A stretch of 9,334 nucleotides of DNA from an uncultured Collinsella sp. (GTDB lineage: Bacteria > Actinomycetota > Coriobacteriia > Coriobacteriales > Coriobacteriaceae): positions 1 through 9,334 of the forward strand of contig UQEO01000075.1 of NCBI GenBank assembly GCA_900540095.1, given 5' to 3'. This document shows positions 1-6,398 of the stretch, piece after piece (within the stretch, counting starts at the first letter, position 1; each line of letters opens with the position of its first letter). The notes under the pieces are model-generated. The model made no database searches, was not told the DNA's origin, and saw nothing but the letters and a program-made list of their open reading frames with translations. A program made the translations under genes and the position numbers.

Positions 1-76
1 CGAGCTCGTTGCCGGAAAAGCCCGCGGGGGGGCGCCTGCCGCTGGCGCCGCCCCCGTTGACTCTGAGGAGAAGGAC

Positions 77-847
77 GTGAAGATTCCCGTAGAGGCCGCA
101 GACGATACCGAGGTCAATGAGGCCCCGGCCGCCGAGGCTGCCGAGAACCAGGTAGAGGATTCCAACAAGGAGGCGACGATGACCGAGGACGAGATGGTGG
201 AAGCCGCTATCCGCGCCGGTGAGGAAGCCGCCGACAACGACTTTAAGCTCAAGTTCGAGCAGGCTCAGAAAGAGCTTGCCGACGTGCGCAATGAGCTCGA
301 TGCTGCGGCAGAGGCTCAGAAGGCCGCCGAGGACAAGGCAAAGGACGCCACCGAGCGTACCGCCCGTCTGCAGGCCGACTGGGAGAACTTCCGTCGCCGC
401 ACCGCCAATGAGCGTATCGCCGAGCGCGAGCGCGCGACCGAGAAGCTTGTCACCGCGCTGTTGCCGGTGATTGACGATATCGAGCGCGCGATCGACCATG
501 CCCGCAGTCAGGAGCTTTCCGACGACTTTAAGCAGTTCGTCGATGGCGTTGACGCGGTACATGCCAAGCTGCTCGACGTGTTTGCGCATGAGGGCGTTGA
601 GCCCATCGACCCCAAGGGCGAGGCGTTCGATCCGCTCGAGCATCAGGCTGTGGGTCGCGTCGAGGACGCATCGCAGTACGACGAGACCGTCAACGATGTG
701 TACCAGAAGGGCTACCGCATGGCGGATCGCATCCTGCGTTCCGCGATGGTGACGGTGACCTACGGTGGCGAGAAGCGCCCCGCACCGGAGCCCGAAGCGG
801 CGCCCGAGGATGCTACGGCCGATACGGTCGAGAGCACCGAGGAGTAA
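77..847 (+). CDS. grpE: GrpE, nucleotide exchange factor for DnaK
   Basis: GrpE drives ADP release from DnaK in the cytoplasmic DnaK-DnaJ-GrpE chaperone cycle. The 256-residue product has an acidic, Ala/Glu-rich N-terminus (about 1-55), a long coiled-coil helix (about 56-110), the family core beginning at W102 (WENFRRRTANER) followed by VTALLPVIDDIERAI, and the C-terminal beta domain with F184DPLEHQAV and YQKGYRMADRILRSAMVTV. A disordered acidic tail ends the protein. It is longer than E. coli GrpE (197 aa), mainly through its two tails. The chosen start is GTG 77, preceded by GAGGAG at 65-70. A second possible start is ATG 179, with an excellent AAGGAGG at 167-173. The same frame is open without a stop from position 2, so the N-terminus may lie further upstream or outside the window. 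dnaJ follows after a hairpin. The family call is secure; the start is not. Confidence 0.96.
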   Translation: MKIPVEAADDTEVNEAPAAEAAENQVEDSNKEATMTEDEMVEAAIRAGEEAADNDFKLKFEQAQKELADVRNELDAAAEAQKAAEDKAKDATERTARLQADWENFRRRTANERIAERERATEKLVTALLPVIDDIERAIDHARSQELSDDFKQFVDGVDAVHAKLLDVFAHEGVEPIDPKGEAFDPLEHQAVGRVEDASQYDETVNDVYQKGYRMADRILRSAMVTVTYGGEKRPAPEPEAAPEDATADTVESTEE

Positions 848-852
848 TTGAG

Positions 853-882
853 AAGGGCCCCGGGGCAACACCCGGGGCCCTT
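853..882 (+). terminator. Hairpin between grpE and dnaJ, probable attenuating terminator
   Basis: Arms 853-864 (AAGGGCCCCGGG) and 871-882 (CCCGGGGCCCTT) pair perfectly around a 6-nt loop. The stem is very GC-rich and ends in only TTT before a C. It begins six bases after the grpE stop codon. It would work as a weak or partial Rho-independent terminator or as an mRNA-stabilising stem, lowering dnaJ-hspR expression relative to dnaK-grpE. The structure is seen directly; the partial read-through is inferred. Confidence 0.75.
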
Positions 883-955
883 TCTGGCCTAGTGCCATAT
901 GAAAGCATGAGCCGTCGTCTGCATGGGCGGCGGACGTAACAGGAGAGGAGCTACG

Positions 956-1921
956 ATGGCTGCAGGCAAAACCTTCTATGACATCCTGGGCGTATCCAAG
1001 AGCGCCTCCGACAAAGAGATCAAGAGCGCGTTTCGCAAGCTCGCGCAAAAATATCACCCCGATGCCGGCGGCGACGAGGCCAAGTTCAAGGAGATCAGCG
1101 AGGCCTACGAGACGCTTTCGGACGAGAAGAAGCGCAAAGAGTACGACCAGATGCTCATGTTTGGCGGCATGCCGGGCGCAGGCGGCGCGTATGGCGGAGG
1201 CTACGGTGCCGGCGCGGGCGTCAGCGGCTGGGGCGACATCTTCGACAGCATCTTTAGCGGCAACGGCGCCTGGGGCAGCGATTGGGGCTCGGGCTTTGCC
1301 GGGGCTGCGGGCGCTGCCGGTGCCGGCGCGGGTCGCAGCCGCGCTCGCAAGGGCGGCGACCTGTCGCTGACCGTCGATGTGACGGCTGAGGACGCGTTCC
1401 GCGGCGTGACGCACAAGGTCACCTATCGCATTCCCTCGACAGGCGAGCAGCAGACCATTACGGTCTCGGTGCCCGCGGGCGCGGTCGACGGCGGCAAGCT
1501 ACGCTACAAGCGTCGCGGCGAGTACGGCGTTGCGGGTGGCGAGCGCGGCGACCTGGTCGTGACCACGCATGTGGAGGAGCACCCGCTGTTTAAGCGCAAA
1601 GGTGCCGACGTGACCATGGAGGTACCGGTCTCGGTCTACGAGGCGGCGCTCGGCTGCACGGTGGACGTGCCGACGCCCGGTGGTGCGACGGTTCGTCTGA
1701 AGGTGCCCGCGGGTACCCAGACGGGCAAGAAGTTCCGCTTTAAGGAGATGGGCGCGCCCGACGTTAAGCATCGCGGGCGCACCGGTGCGCTGCTTGTCGA
1801 GATCAAGGTGCAGGTTCCCACGAACCTGTCTGATGACGAGCGCGATGCCATGACCAAGCTGCGCGAGGCCGACACGCGCGACTACCGCGAGAAGGTCAAC
1901 CGTTACAAGGCGACGTACTAG
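956..1921 (+). CDS. dnaJ: DnaJ-type co-chaperone lacking the zinc finger
   Basis: This J-domain protein stimulates the DnaK ATPase and hands over unfolded substrates. The predicted protein is 321 residues. Residues about 5-68 form the J domain with the catalytic HPD at 34-36 (codons at 1055-1063). About 70-132 is a Gly/Ala/Phe-rich linker. From G133 GDLSLTVDVTAEDAF the C-terminal substrate-binding domains follow, including VPAGAVDGGKLRYK, HPLFKRKGADV and LKVPAGTQTGKKFRF. No CxxCxGxG repeats occur between them, and only one cysteine is seen (ALGCTVDV), so this is a type II (CbpA-like) J protein rather than classical zinc-finger DnaJ. The start is ATG 956, because GGAGAGGAG at 942-950 sits right before it; the in-frame ATG at 923 has no ribosome binding site and would add 11 unrelated residues. 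The position between grpE and hspR supports a role as the operon's DnaJ1. Confidence 0.94.
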   Translation: MAAGKTFYDILGVSKSASDKEIKSAFRKLAQKYHPDAGGDEAKFKEISEAYETLSDEKKRKEYDQMLMFGGMPGAGGAYGGGYGAGAGVSGWGDIFDSIFSGNGAWGSDWGSGFAGAAGAAGAGAGRSRARKGGDLSLTVDVTAEDAFRGVTHKVTYRIPSTGEQQTITVSVPAGAVDGGKLRYKRRGEYGVAGGERGDLVVTTHVEEHPLFKRKGADVTMEVPVSVYEAALGCTVDVPTPGGATVRLKVPAGTQTGKKFRFKEMGAPDVKHRGRTGALLVEIKVQVPTNLSDDERDAMTKLREADTRDYREKVNRYKATY

Positions 1922-1993
1922 GGCGGTCGCGGCGCACGCCCACGCCCGCGGGCTTATGATGGACGATAACGAGACGGAAAGGGGTCAGGTAGC

Positions 1994-2410
1994 ATGGCCG
2001 AGGACAATAGGAACAAACCGCTGTACATGATTAGCGTGGCGGCCGAGCTGACCGGTATGCATCCGCAGACTCTGCGCGTCTACGAGTCCAAGGGCCTGGT
2101 GAACCCCCAGCGCTCGGGCGGCAACACGCGTCTGTATTCGCGTGCCGATATCGAGCGCCTGGAGCTCATCAACCAGCTGACCGACGAGGGCATCAACCTT
2201 GCCGGCGTGGTGCGTATCCTCGATATGAAGGAGCGTGCCGAGGAGCGCGAGCGCGAGAACGAAAAACTCCGTGCCCGCGTACGCCAGCTCGAGGACGAGC
2301 TGCACGAGTACAAGATGCAGAAGAAGATCACCGCCCTGGCCCCGCGCGACGGCTCAGTTAACCCCGAACAGGTCATGCGTAAGCTGCTGGGCGCCGGCGG
2401 GGATTTGTAG
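1994..2410 (+). CDS. hspR: HspR, MerR-family heat-shock repressor
   Basis: HspR represses the dnaK operon and often clpB in actinobacteria by binding HAIR inverted repeats; DnaK acts as co-repressor (established for Streptomyces). The 138-residue protein opens with the winged helix-turn-helix MISVAAELTGMHPQTLRVYE, then SKGLVNPQRSGGNTRLYSRADIERL and the HspR-typical QLTDEGINLAGVVRIL. A charged coiled coil (about 76-115, KERAEERERENEKLRARV onward) follows. The start is ATG 1994, with AAAGGGG at 1978-1984. The gene lies 72 bp after dnaJ, so it is probably co-transcribed and autoregulated. Two hairpins follow the stop. No unusual residues were seen. Confidence 0.95.
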   Translation: MAEDNRNKPLYMISVAAELTGMHPQTLRVYESKGLVNPQRSGGNTRLYSRADIERLELINQLTDEGINLAGVVRILDMKERAEERERENEKLRARVRQLEDELHEYKMQKKITALAPRDGSVNPEQVMRKLLGAGGDL

Positions 2411-2436
2411 TTACGCGGGTTTACCAACCCGCGTAA
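2411..2436 (+). terminator. Perfect hairpin abutting the hspR stop codon
   Basis: Arms TTACGCGGGTT (2411-2421) and AACCCGCGTAA (2426-2436) pair over 11 bp around the loop TACC. The stem starts at the base after the hspR stop codon. No T tract follows, so it is more likely a 3'-end mRNA-protecting stem than a terminator on its own; the next hairpin downstream supplies the T-rich terminator. Confidence 0.6.
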
Positions 2437-2450
2437 CGGGCCGACGCTGC

Positions 2451-2550
2451 GCGACGTCCAGAGCGACAATTTGTCATTCAAAAGGCAAGGCATGACCAGA
2501 AGGTCTATGCCTTGCCTTTTTCATGCCAACTTGTTCGCTCTGGACGTCGC
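2451..2550. repeat. Outer inverted repeat enclosing the hspR terminator
   Basis: GCGACGTCCAGAGCG (2451-2465) is the exact reverse complement of 2536-2550. The pairing continues inward with ACAA/TTGT, allowing one bulged T, giving 19-nt and 20-nt arms. The terminator at 2480-2521 sits in the middle, so the full 100 bp can fold as a two-level stem. The outer arms are not needed for termination. This could be a small palindromic (MITE- or REP-like) insertion or a large 3'-end structure; no target duplication is visible. Confidence 0.7.
2480..2521 (+). terminator. Strong Rho-independent terminator after hspR
   Basis: AAAAGGCAAGGCAT (2480-2493) pairs with ATGCCTTGCCTTTT (2507-2520). The loop itself contains a GACC/GGTC mini-stem (2494-2497 with 2502-2505). 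The 3' arm runs into TTTTT (2517-2521), and the 5' arm has AAAA, so it could act on both strands. It closes the dnaK-grpE-dnaJ-hspR transcription unit. Confidence 0.88.
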
Positions 2551-2654
2551 TCGCTGTCCGTCCTCTACTTGCGGCGTTGTTTTGCTCCGAATTGGTGGGC
2601 TTTCGCTGTCCGCGCCAAAACATCGGCGTTGTTATGGGTAGTCATTGGGGACGT
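2551..2654. repeat. Degenerate tandem duplication, about 52-bp period
   Basis: TCGCTGTCCG occurs at 2551-2560 and 2603-2612. CGGCGTTGTT occurs at 2572-2581 and 2624-2633. Both pairs are offset by exactly 52 bp, and ATTGG recurs at 2591 and 2644 (offset 53). The sequence between the shared blocks has diverged. This looks like an old tandem duplication of noncoding DNA or two copies of a small repeat. Confidence 0.55.
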
Positions 2655-2667
2655 TCTTAAATGACTA
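2639..2667. repeat. REP-like palindrome TAGTCATT / AATGACTA
   Basis: TAGTCATT (2639-2646) and AATGACTA (2660-2667) are perfect inverted repeats separated by 13 nt that include GGGGACGTTCTT. Short palindromes with a GGGGAC-containing loop resemble the REP elements mobilised by RAYT transposases. No transposase is present in the window, so the class is inferred. Confidence 0.45.
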
Positions 2668-2841
2668 GTTGAAAGGGACACACTTGCACCAAATCCGCCG
2701 GTCCTGCACCGGGCTCGTCCTATGCATTACCGAGATAAAGTGAACGTGTAGATTCGCAACCCACTCGCAACTGTTCTATGGCACGATATTGAACGAATGT
2801 ATGCTATGCGCCCGAGCCTTTCGGGCAGAGTGGGAGACAGT

Positions 2842-5142
2842 ATGGTTAAGCTGTACGAGGACGGCATCTACCTGCGCGGCGGCAGCGAGGTTGTGCCCGC
2901 GGCCGAGGCTGCCGAGCGCGGTATTACGCAGACGCCCGAGGATGCTAAGCGCGGCACCATCGCGTATTCGATCCTCCAGGCACACAATACGTCCGGCAAT
3001 CCCGAGGCGCTCAAGATTCGCTTCGACGCCATGGCGAGCCACGACATCACCTTTGTCGGCATCATCCAGACGGCGCGCGCCTCGGGCATGGAGCAGTTCC
3101 CGCTGCCTTACGTGCTTACCAACTGCCATAACTCGCTGTGTGCCGTGGGAGGCACCATCAACGAGGACGACCACGTCTTTGGCCTTTCCGCGGCCAAGAA
3201 GTACGGCGGCATCTTCGTCCCGCCGCACATCGCCGTCATCCACTCCTTTATGCGTGAGAACTTCGCCGGCTGCGGCAAGATGATTCTGGGCTCCGACTCG
3301 CACACCCGCTACGGCGCCCTGGGTACCATGGCCGTAGGCGAGGGCGGCGGCGAGCTGGCCAAGCAGCTGCTGCGCGACACCTACGACGTTGCCTATCCCG
3401 GCGTCGTCGCCATCTACCTCACGGGCGCCCCGCGCCCCGGCGTCGGCCCGCACGATGTGGCGCTCGCCATCATCCGCGCCGTCTTTGCCAAGGGCTACGT
3501 CAAGAACAAGGTAATGGAGTTCGTGGGCCCCGGCATCGCGAGCATGACGACCGACTACCGCAACGGCGTCGACGTCATGACCACCGAGACCACCTGCCTG
3601 TCGAGCATCTGGGCAACCGACGAGGACACGCACACGTTTTTGACCATGCACGGCCGCGGCGACGACTACCGCGAGCTCAAGCCCGCCGATGTTGCCTACT
3701 ACGACGGCTGCGTCGAGGTCGATCTGTCGAGCATCAAGCCCATGATCGCGCTGCCGTTCCATCCTTCTAACGGCTTTGAGATTGACGAGCTCAACGAGAA
3801 CCTCGAGGACATCCTGCACGAGGTCGAGCTCGAGGCTGCCAAGATCGGCGAGGGCAAGACGCACTTTAGCCTGCTCGATAAGATCGTCGACGGCAAGCTG
3901 CACGTGCAGCAAGGCGTTATCGCCGGCTGCTCGGGCGGCAACTACGACTCCGTGGTCCAGGCTGCTCGCGTGCTTAAGGGCGCCAACACCGGCTGCGGCG
4001 AGTTCTCGCTGTCGGTCTATCCCACGAGCCAGCCCGTGGCGCTCGAACTTACGCGCCGTGGCTACATCTACGACCTCATGGAGGCCGGTGCGATCGTGCG
4101 CACGGCGTTCTGCGGCCCGTGCTTCGGCGCCGGCGACACGCCCGCCAACAACGGCCTTTCGATCCGCCACACTACGCGCAACTTCCCCAACCGCGAGGGT
4201 TCCAAGCCGGGTAATGGCCAGCTGAGCGCCGTGGCCCTGATGGACGCCCGCTCAATTGCGGCGACGGCTGCCAACGGCGGCATCCTGACACCGGCGACCG
4301 ACCTGCCCGAGGACACTTGGGACGAGGCCTGTGAGTACACCTTCGACGACGCTCCCTACAAGAAGCGCGTGTACTGGGGCTTTGGCAAGGCGGAGCCTGC
4401 CGACGAGCTGGTCGAAGGCCCCAACATCAAGCCGTGGCCCGCGATGGAGCCCCTCGGCGATGACATCCTGCTCAAGGTGTGCTCCAAGATCATGGACCCG
4501 GTCACCACGACCGACGAGCTCATTCCCTCGGGCGAGACGAGCTCCTTCCGCTCCAACCCGCTGGGTCTGGCCGAGTTTACGCTCAGCCGCCGCGACCCTG
4601 CCTACGTGGGTCGCTCCAAGGAGGTCGACGCCGTGGAGAAGCGCCGCGTTGCCGGTGAGTCCGCGGGCGACCTGTCCGCGCTCGATGCCGAGCTTGCTGG
4701 CGTGTTTGAGGCACTGGCCGGCGCCGGTGTCGCGGCCGATGCCAAGGCGACCGAGTACGGCTCCATGCTCTATGCCAAGAAGCCCGGTGACGGTTCTGCC
4801 CGCGAGCAGGCCGCGAGCTGCCAGCGCGTGATTGGCGGCCTGGCCAACATCGTCCACGAGTACGCCACCAAGCGCTATCGCTCCAACGTGATGAACTGGG
4901 GCATGGTGCCTTTCCAGATGGAGGCCGAGCCCAACTTTGAGGTGGGCGATTACGTCTTTGTGCCGGGTATCCGCGCCGCGCTCGACGGCGATCTGAGGGG
5001 CATCGCCGCCTACGTTGTGCGCGCCGACGGCACGGTTGAGCAGATTGAGCTCTATATTGCCGATATGACGGCAGAGGAGCGTGCCATCGTCAAGGCCGGC
5101 TGCCTGATCAACTACAACAAGTTCAAGGCCGCTGCCGAGTAA
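2842..5142 (+). CDS. Aconitase-family hydratase, YbhJ-like
   Basis: This is a member of the aconitase superfamily of [4Fe-4S] dehydratases; the substrate is not determined. It most resembles the uncharacterised YbhJ-type hydratases (E. coli YbhJ is about 753 aa; this is 766 aa). G150SDSHT is the aconitase substrate/cluster motif. C363 (in GCSGGNYD) plus C424 and C427 (FCGPCFGAGDTP) are the three expected cluster ligands. RNFPNREGSKPGNG is the arginine-containing active-site segment, and the C-terminal part (about 560-766) would be the swivel domain. The start is ATG 2842, since GGGAG at 2832-2836 precedes it; the in-frame ATG 2797 lacks a ribosome binding site and its 15-residue extension spans a hairpin. 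The gene appears monocistronic, set off by the hspR terminator on the left and an inverted repeat on the right. It could act as aconitate hydratase, but its wording as a plain hydratase is safer. Confidence 0.9.
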   Translation: MVKLYEDGIYLRGGSEVVPAAEAAERGITQTPEDAKRGTIAYSILQAHNTSGNPEALKIRFDAMASHDITFVGIIQTARASGMEQFPLPYVLTNCHNSLCAVGGTINEDDHVFGLSAAKKYGGIFVPPHIAVIHSFMRENFAGCGKMILGSDSHTRYGALGTMAVGEGGGELAKQLLRDTYDVAYPGVVAIYLTGAPRPGVGPHDVALAIIRAVFAKGYVKNKVMEFVGPGIASMTTDYRNGVDVMTTETTCLSSIWATDEDTHTFLTMHGRGDDYRELKPADVAYYDGCVEVDLSSIKPMIALPFHPSNGFEIDELNENLEDILHEVELEAAKIGEGKTHFSLLDKIVDGKLHVQQGVIAGCSGGNYDSVVQAARVLKGANTGCGEFSLSVYPTSQPVALELTRRGYIYDLMEAGAIVRTAFCGPCFGAGDTPANNGLSIRHTTRNFPNREGSKPGNGQLSAVALMDARSIAATAANGGILTPATDLPEDTWDEACEYTFDDAPYKKRVYWGFGKAEPADELVEGPNIKPWPAMEPLGDDILLKVCSKIMDPVTTTDELIPSGETSSFRSNPLGLAEFTLSRRDPAYVGRSKEVDAVEKRRVAGESAGDLSALDAELAGVFEALAGAGVAADAKATEYGSMLYAKKPGDGSAREQAASCQRVIGGLANIVHEYATKRYRSNVMNWGMVPFQMEAEPNFEVGDYVFVPGIRAALDGDLRGIAAYVVRADGTVEQIELYIADMTAEERAIVKAGCLINYNKFKAAAE

Positions 5143-5153
5143 CTCTGCTGTAC

Positions 5154-5225
5154 GCCCCGGCCACACCTTTCCCTCGTGCTCACGCGCTTCGCGAGGGTCG
5201 CCCGAGGGAAAGGTGTGGCCGGGGC
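5154..5225. repeat. Perfect 23-bp inverted repeat between convergent genes
   Basis: Positions 5154-5176 (starting GCCCCGGCCACACC) and 5203-5225 are exact reverse complements over 23 bp. The 26-nt loop contains its own stem, CGCG (5183-5186) with CGCG (5190-5193), and a second CGAGGG (5192-5197) that could compete with 5203-5208 for CCCTCG (5171-5176). It lies 11 bp after the hydratase stop and before the convergent minus-strand gene. A bidirectional transcription stop is likely, but neither side has a T tract. Confidence 0.8.
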
Positions 5226-5228
5226 TAC

Positions 5229-5251
5229 CGCGACGTTCTCGTTGGGTCTTG
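5229..5251 (+). repeat. Left copy of a 23-bp direct repeat
   Basis: This 23-bp segment, ending TTCTCGTTGGGTCTTG (5236-5251), matches 6315-6337 at 20 of 23 positions in the same orientation, and at 17 of 18 over 5234-5251. The two copies are 1086 bp apart and flank the minus-strand membrane-protein gene. The match stops abruptly after TCTTG. Confidence 0.6.
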
Positions 5252-5305
5252 AGGGGCGCTAATAATTGACCGGGACCATCACAAAGTTGCCTGCCCGGCG
5301 GGTCC

Positions 5306-5953
5306 TTATTTCGATGGGGTCCAGGTTATTTCATCGTCAAATAGCCAAGTGCGTGCCGAGCCACTGTTGCGCGCTGTCTGCGGATCGGGCTCGCAGGTTT
5401 GTTCGTAGGCATCCTCGGTACACCGATCCATAAAACCGACGACTGCCGTCTGGTCGCCCTCCATGACGTAGATTACGTTGCCATCCGAGATATAGACCCC
5501 CGGTCCTTCATTGTCCACGCAGCCGGGGTCGTATGAGACGTTGCACAATTTGCTCCCGTTTGCCGCATCGAGCTCAAGGGTCGAATAATATCCGCCAACC
5601 ATTTGGCCATTCTTGGCTCGATATATTGCGGCGCCGTACCACCGCTTAAACGTCTTGCCTTTGAGTAAACTGGTTGCCTTGCCGATAAGCTGCTCATCTT
5701 TGGTGTAGCGTCTGGCCCCAAGTTCGATGCGGGGATAGTTGCTGACACCAAGCGCTGCGGGCGTACCGTCAAAATCGACGGTGACCGAATCGGGTTTGAC
5801 GATATCGGTGAGGATCTCGATGGGATAGCTTACGGTCTCAACCGCCGCCTGCGTCGCAGAGGCGGGGAGAAATGCGAGATAGATAATTCCTACGCCGACT
5901 GCGGTAATCGCAAACGCTAAGACGAGCAGGCCGATATAGGTGGAGCGTTTCAC
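5306..5953 (-). CDS. Membrane-anchored extracytoplasmic protein of unknown function
   Basis: I do not recognise this gene. The predicted protein is 215 residues: a short basic start (MKRST), one hydrophobic helix at about residues 6-30 (GLLVLAFAITAVGVGIIYLAF), then a soluble domain ending WTPSK. This fits a signal anchor or uncleaved signal peptide with the domain outside the cell. The domain has two close cysteine pairs, CNVSYDPGC and CTEDAYEQTC, which may form disulfides. It includes strands such as GPGVYISDGNVIYVMEGDQ. The start is GTG 5953, because GAGG at 5965-5962 lies 8 nt upstream; the in-frame ATG at 5980 has no ribosome binding site and would place polar residues before the anchor. 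It is convergent with the hydratase, not in an operon, and visibly less GC-rich than the chaperone genes, which may indicate later acquisition. Confidence 0.75.
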   Translation of the reverse strand: MKRSTYIGLLVLAFAITAVGVGIIYLAFLPASATQAAVETVSYPIEILTDIVKPDSVTVDFDGTPAALGVSNYPRIELGARRYTKDEQLIGKATSLLKGKTFKRWYGAAIYRAKNGQMVGGYYSTLELDAANGSKLCNVSYDPGCVDNEGPGVYISDGNVIYVMEGDQTAVVGFMDRCTEDAYEQTCEPDPQTARNSGSARTWLFDDEITWTPSK

Positions 5954-6072
5954 GGCGGGTACCTCGCAAATAGTATGCATTCATTAAGATAAGTGATACC
6001 AGCTTACGACAATCTTCAAAAGAAAGCGATCGATCGAAATGACGGGGTGAAAAGGCCCTATTGGGCTTCGAT

Positions 6073-6122
6073 TTGACCTCTAATAGAAATATTTGCCCCA
6101 CTCATTCTGGGCGTGAGGTCAA
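6073..6122. repeat. Nested inverted repeat TTGACCTC / GAGGTCAA
   Basis: TTGACCTC (6073-6080) and GAGGTCAA (6115-6122) are perfect inverted repeats with a 34-bp interior that itself contains GCCC (6095-6098) and GGGC (6109-6112). It lies about 120 bp upstream of the minus-strand gene. It could be a regulator-binding palindrome or a transcribed stem-loop; nothing decides between these. Confidence 0.45.
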
Positions 6123-6157
6123 TAATTGAGTCCACGAGTTTTGAGCGATACTCTTCT

Positions 6158-6193
6158 CACTAAACTCACTATTTTCACTATAAGCACTATAAA
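6158..6193 (+). repeat. Four tandem 9-bp repeats (CACTAWWNN)
   Basis: Four exact-period units follow each other: CACTAAACT, CACTATTTT, CACTATAAG and CACTATAAA. CACTA is constant and the last four bases vary. A weak fifth unit (TACTCTTCT) may precede at 6149-6157. The array runs into the AT-rich TATGATA. The geometry is like iterons or a cluster of protein-binding sites; no replication or recombination gene is nearby. Confidence 0.7.
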
Positions 6194-6314
6194 TATGATA
6201 GGGGGACGACGAGAACAATGTGACGTGCGATAGCTAAGCCGTTTAAGCCGGACTCTGACCTTGAATCTCTGCCTCTATCTGTGCGAACGGGCTATTGTAG
6301 GTTCTCGATTCCAT

Positions 6315-6337
6315 CGCTGCGTTTTCGTTGGGTCTTG
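6315..6337 (+). repeat. Right copy of the 23-bp direct repeat
   Basis: It matches 5229-5251 at 20 of 23 positions and contains TTTTCGTTGGGTCTTG (6322-6337). See the left copy. Similarity ends directly after TCTTG. Confidence 0.6.
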
Positions 6338-6398
6338 GGATTGCCAAACGTAGACTGGGCTTGATGCCTCCTCTTTTAATCGGGGCTGATTCTCCTCT

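Larger units (their letters stand above)
2411..2841. other. Gene-free region between hspR and the hydratase
   Basis: About 430 bp without a credible gene. The first 260 bp hold the two hairpins, the nested inverted repeat, the 52-bp duplication and the REP-like palindrome described separately. The remainder (about 2668-2841) must hold the hydratase promoter, but no convincing -35/-10 pair is seen. A small hairpin GCCCGA/TCGGGC (2810-2815 with 2821-2826) lies just upstream of the hydratase ribosome binding site. Confidence 0.7.

Noticed and set aside
923..955. Upstream ATG for dnaJ
   Set aside because: No ribosome binding site; the extension translates the real ribosome binding site GGAGAGGAG and adds 11 residues absent from J-domain families.
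2797..2841. Upstream ATG for the hydratase
   Set aside because: No ribosome binding site and the extension crosses a hairpin; ATG 2842 has GGGAG at a fitting distance.
2776..4170. 464-codon antisense ORF opposite the hydratase
   Set aside because: Same reason: the opposite strand encodes aconitase motifs, and the antisense protein is low-complexity. The antisense ORF at 4252-5166 was rejected likewise.
5838..6101. 87-codon minus-strand ORF overlapping the membrane-protein gene
   Set aside because: It is out of frame with the better-supported gene, which has a ribosome binding site and a clear membrane helix.
6126..6145. Two TTGAG words as a HAIR operator
   Set aside because: They are direct, not inverted, and no CTCAAG partner lies at the required spacing. 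CIRCE was also looked for and not found.
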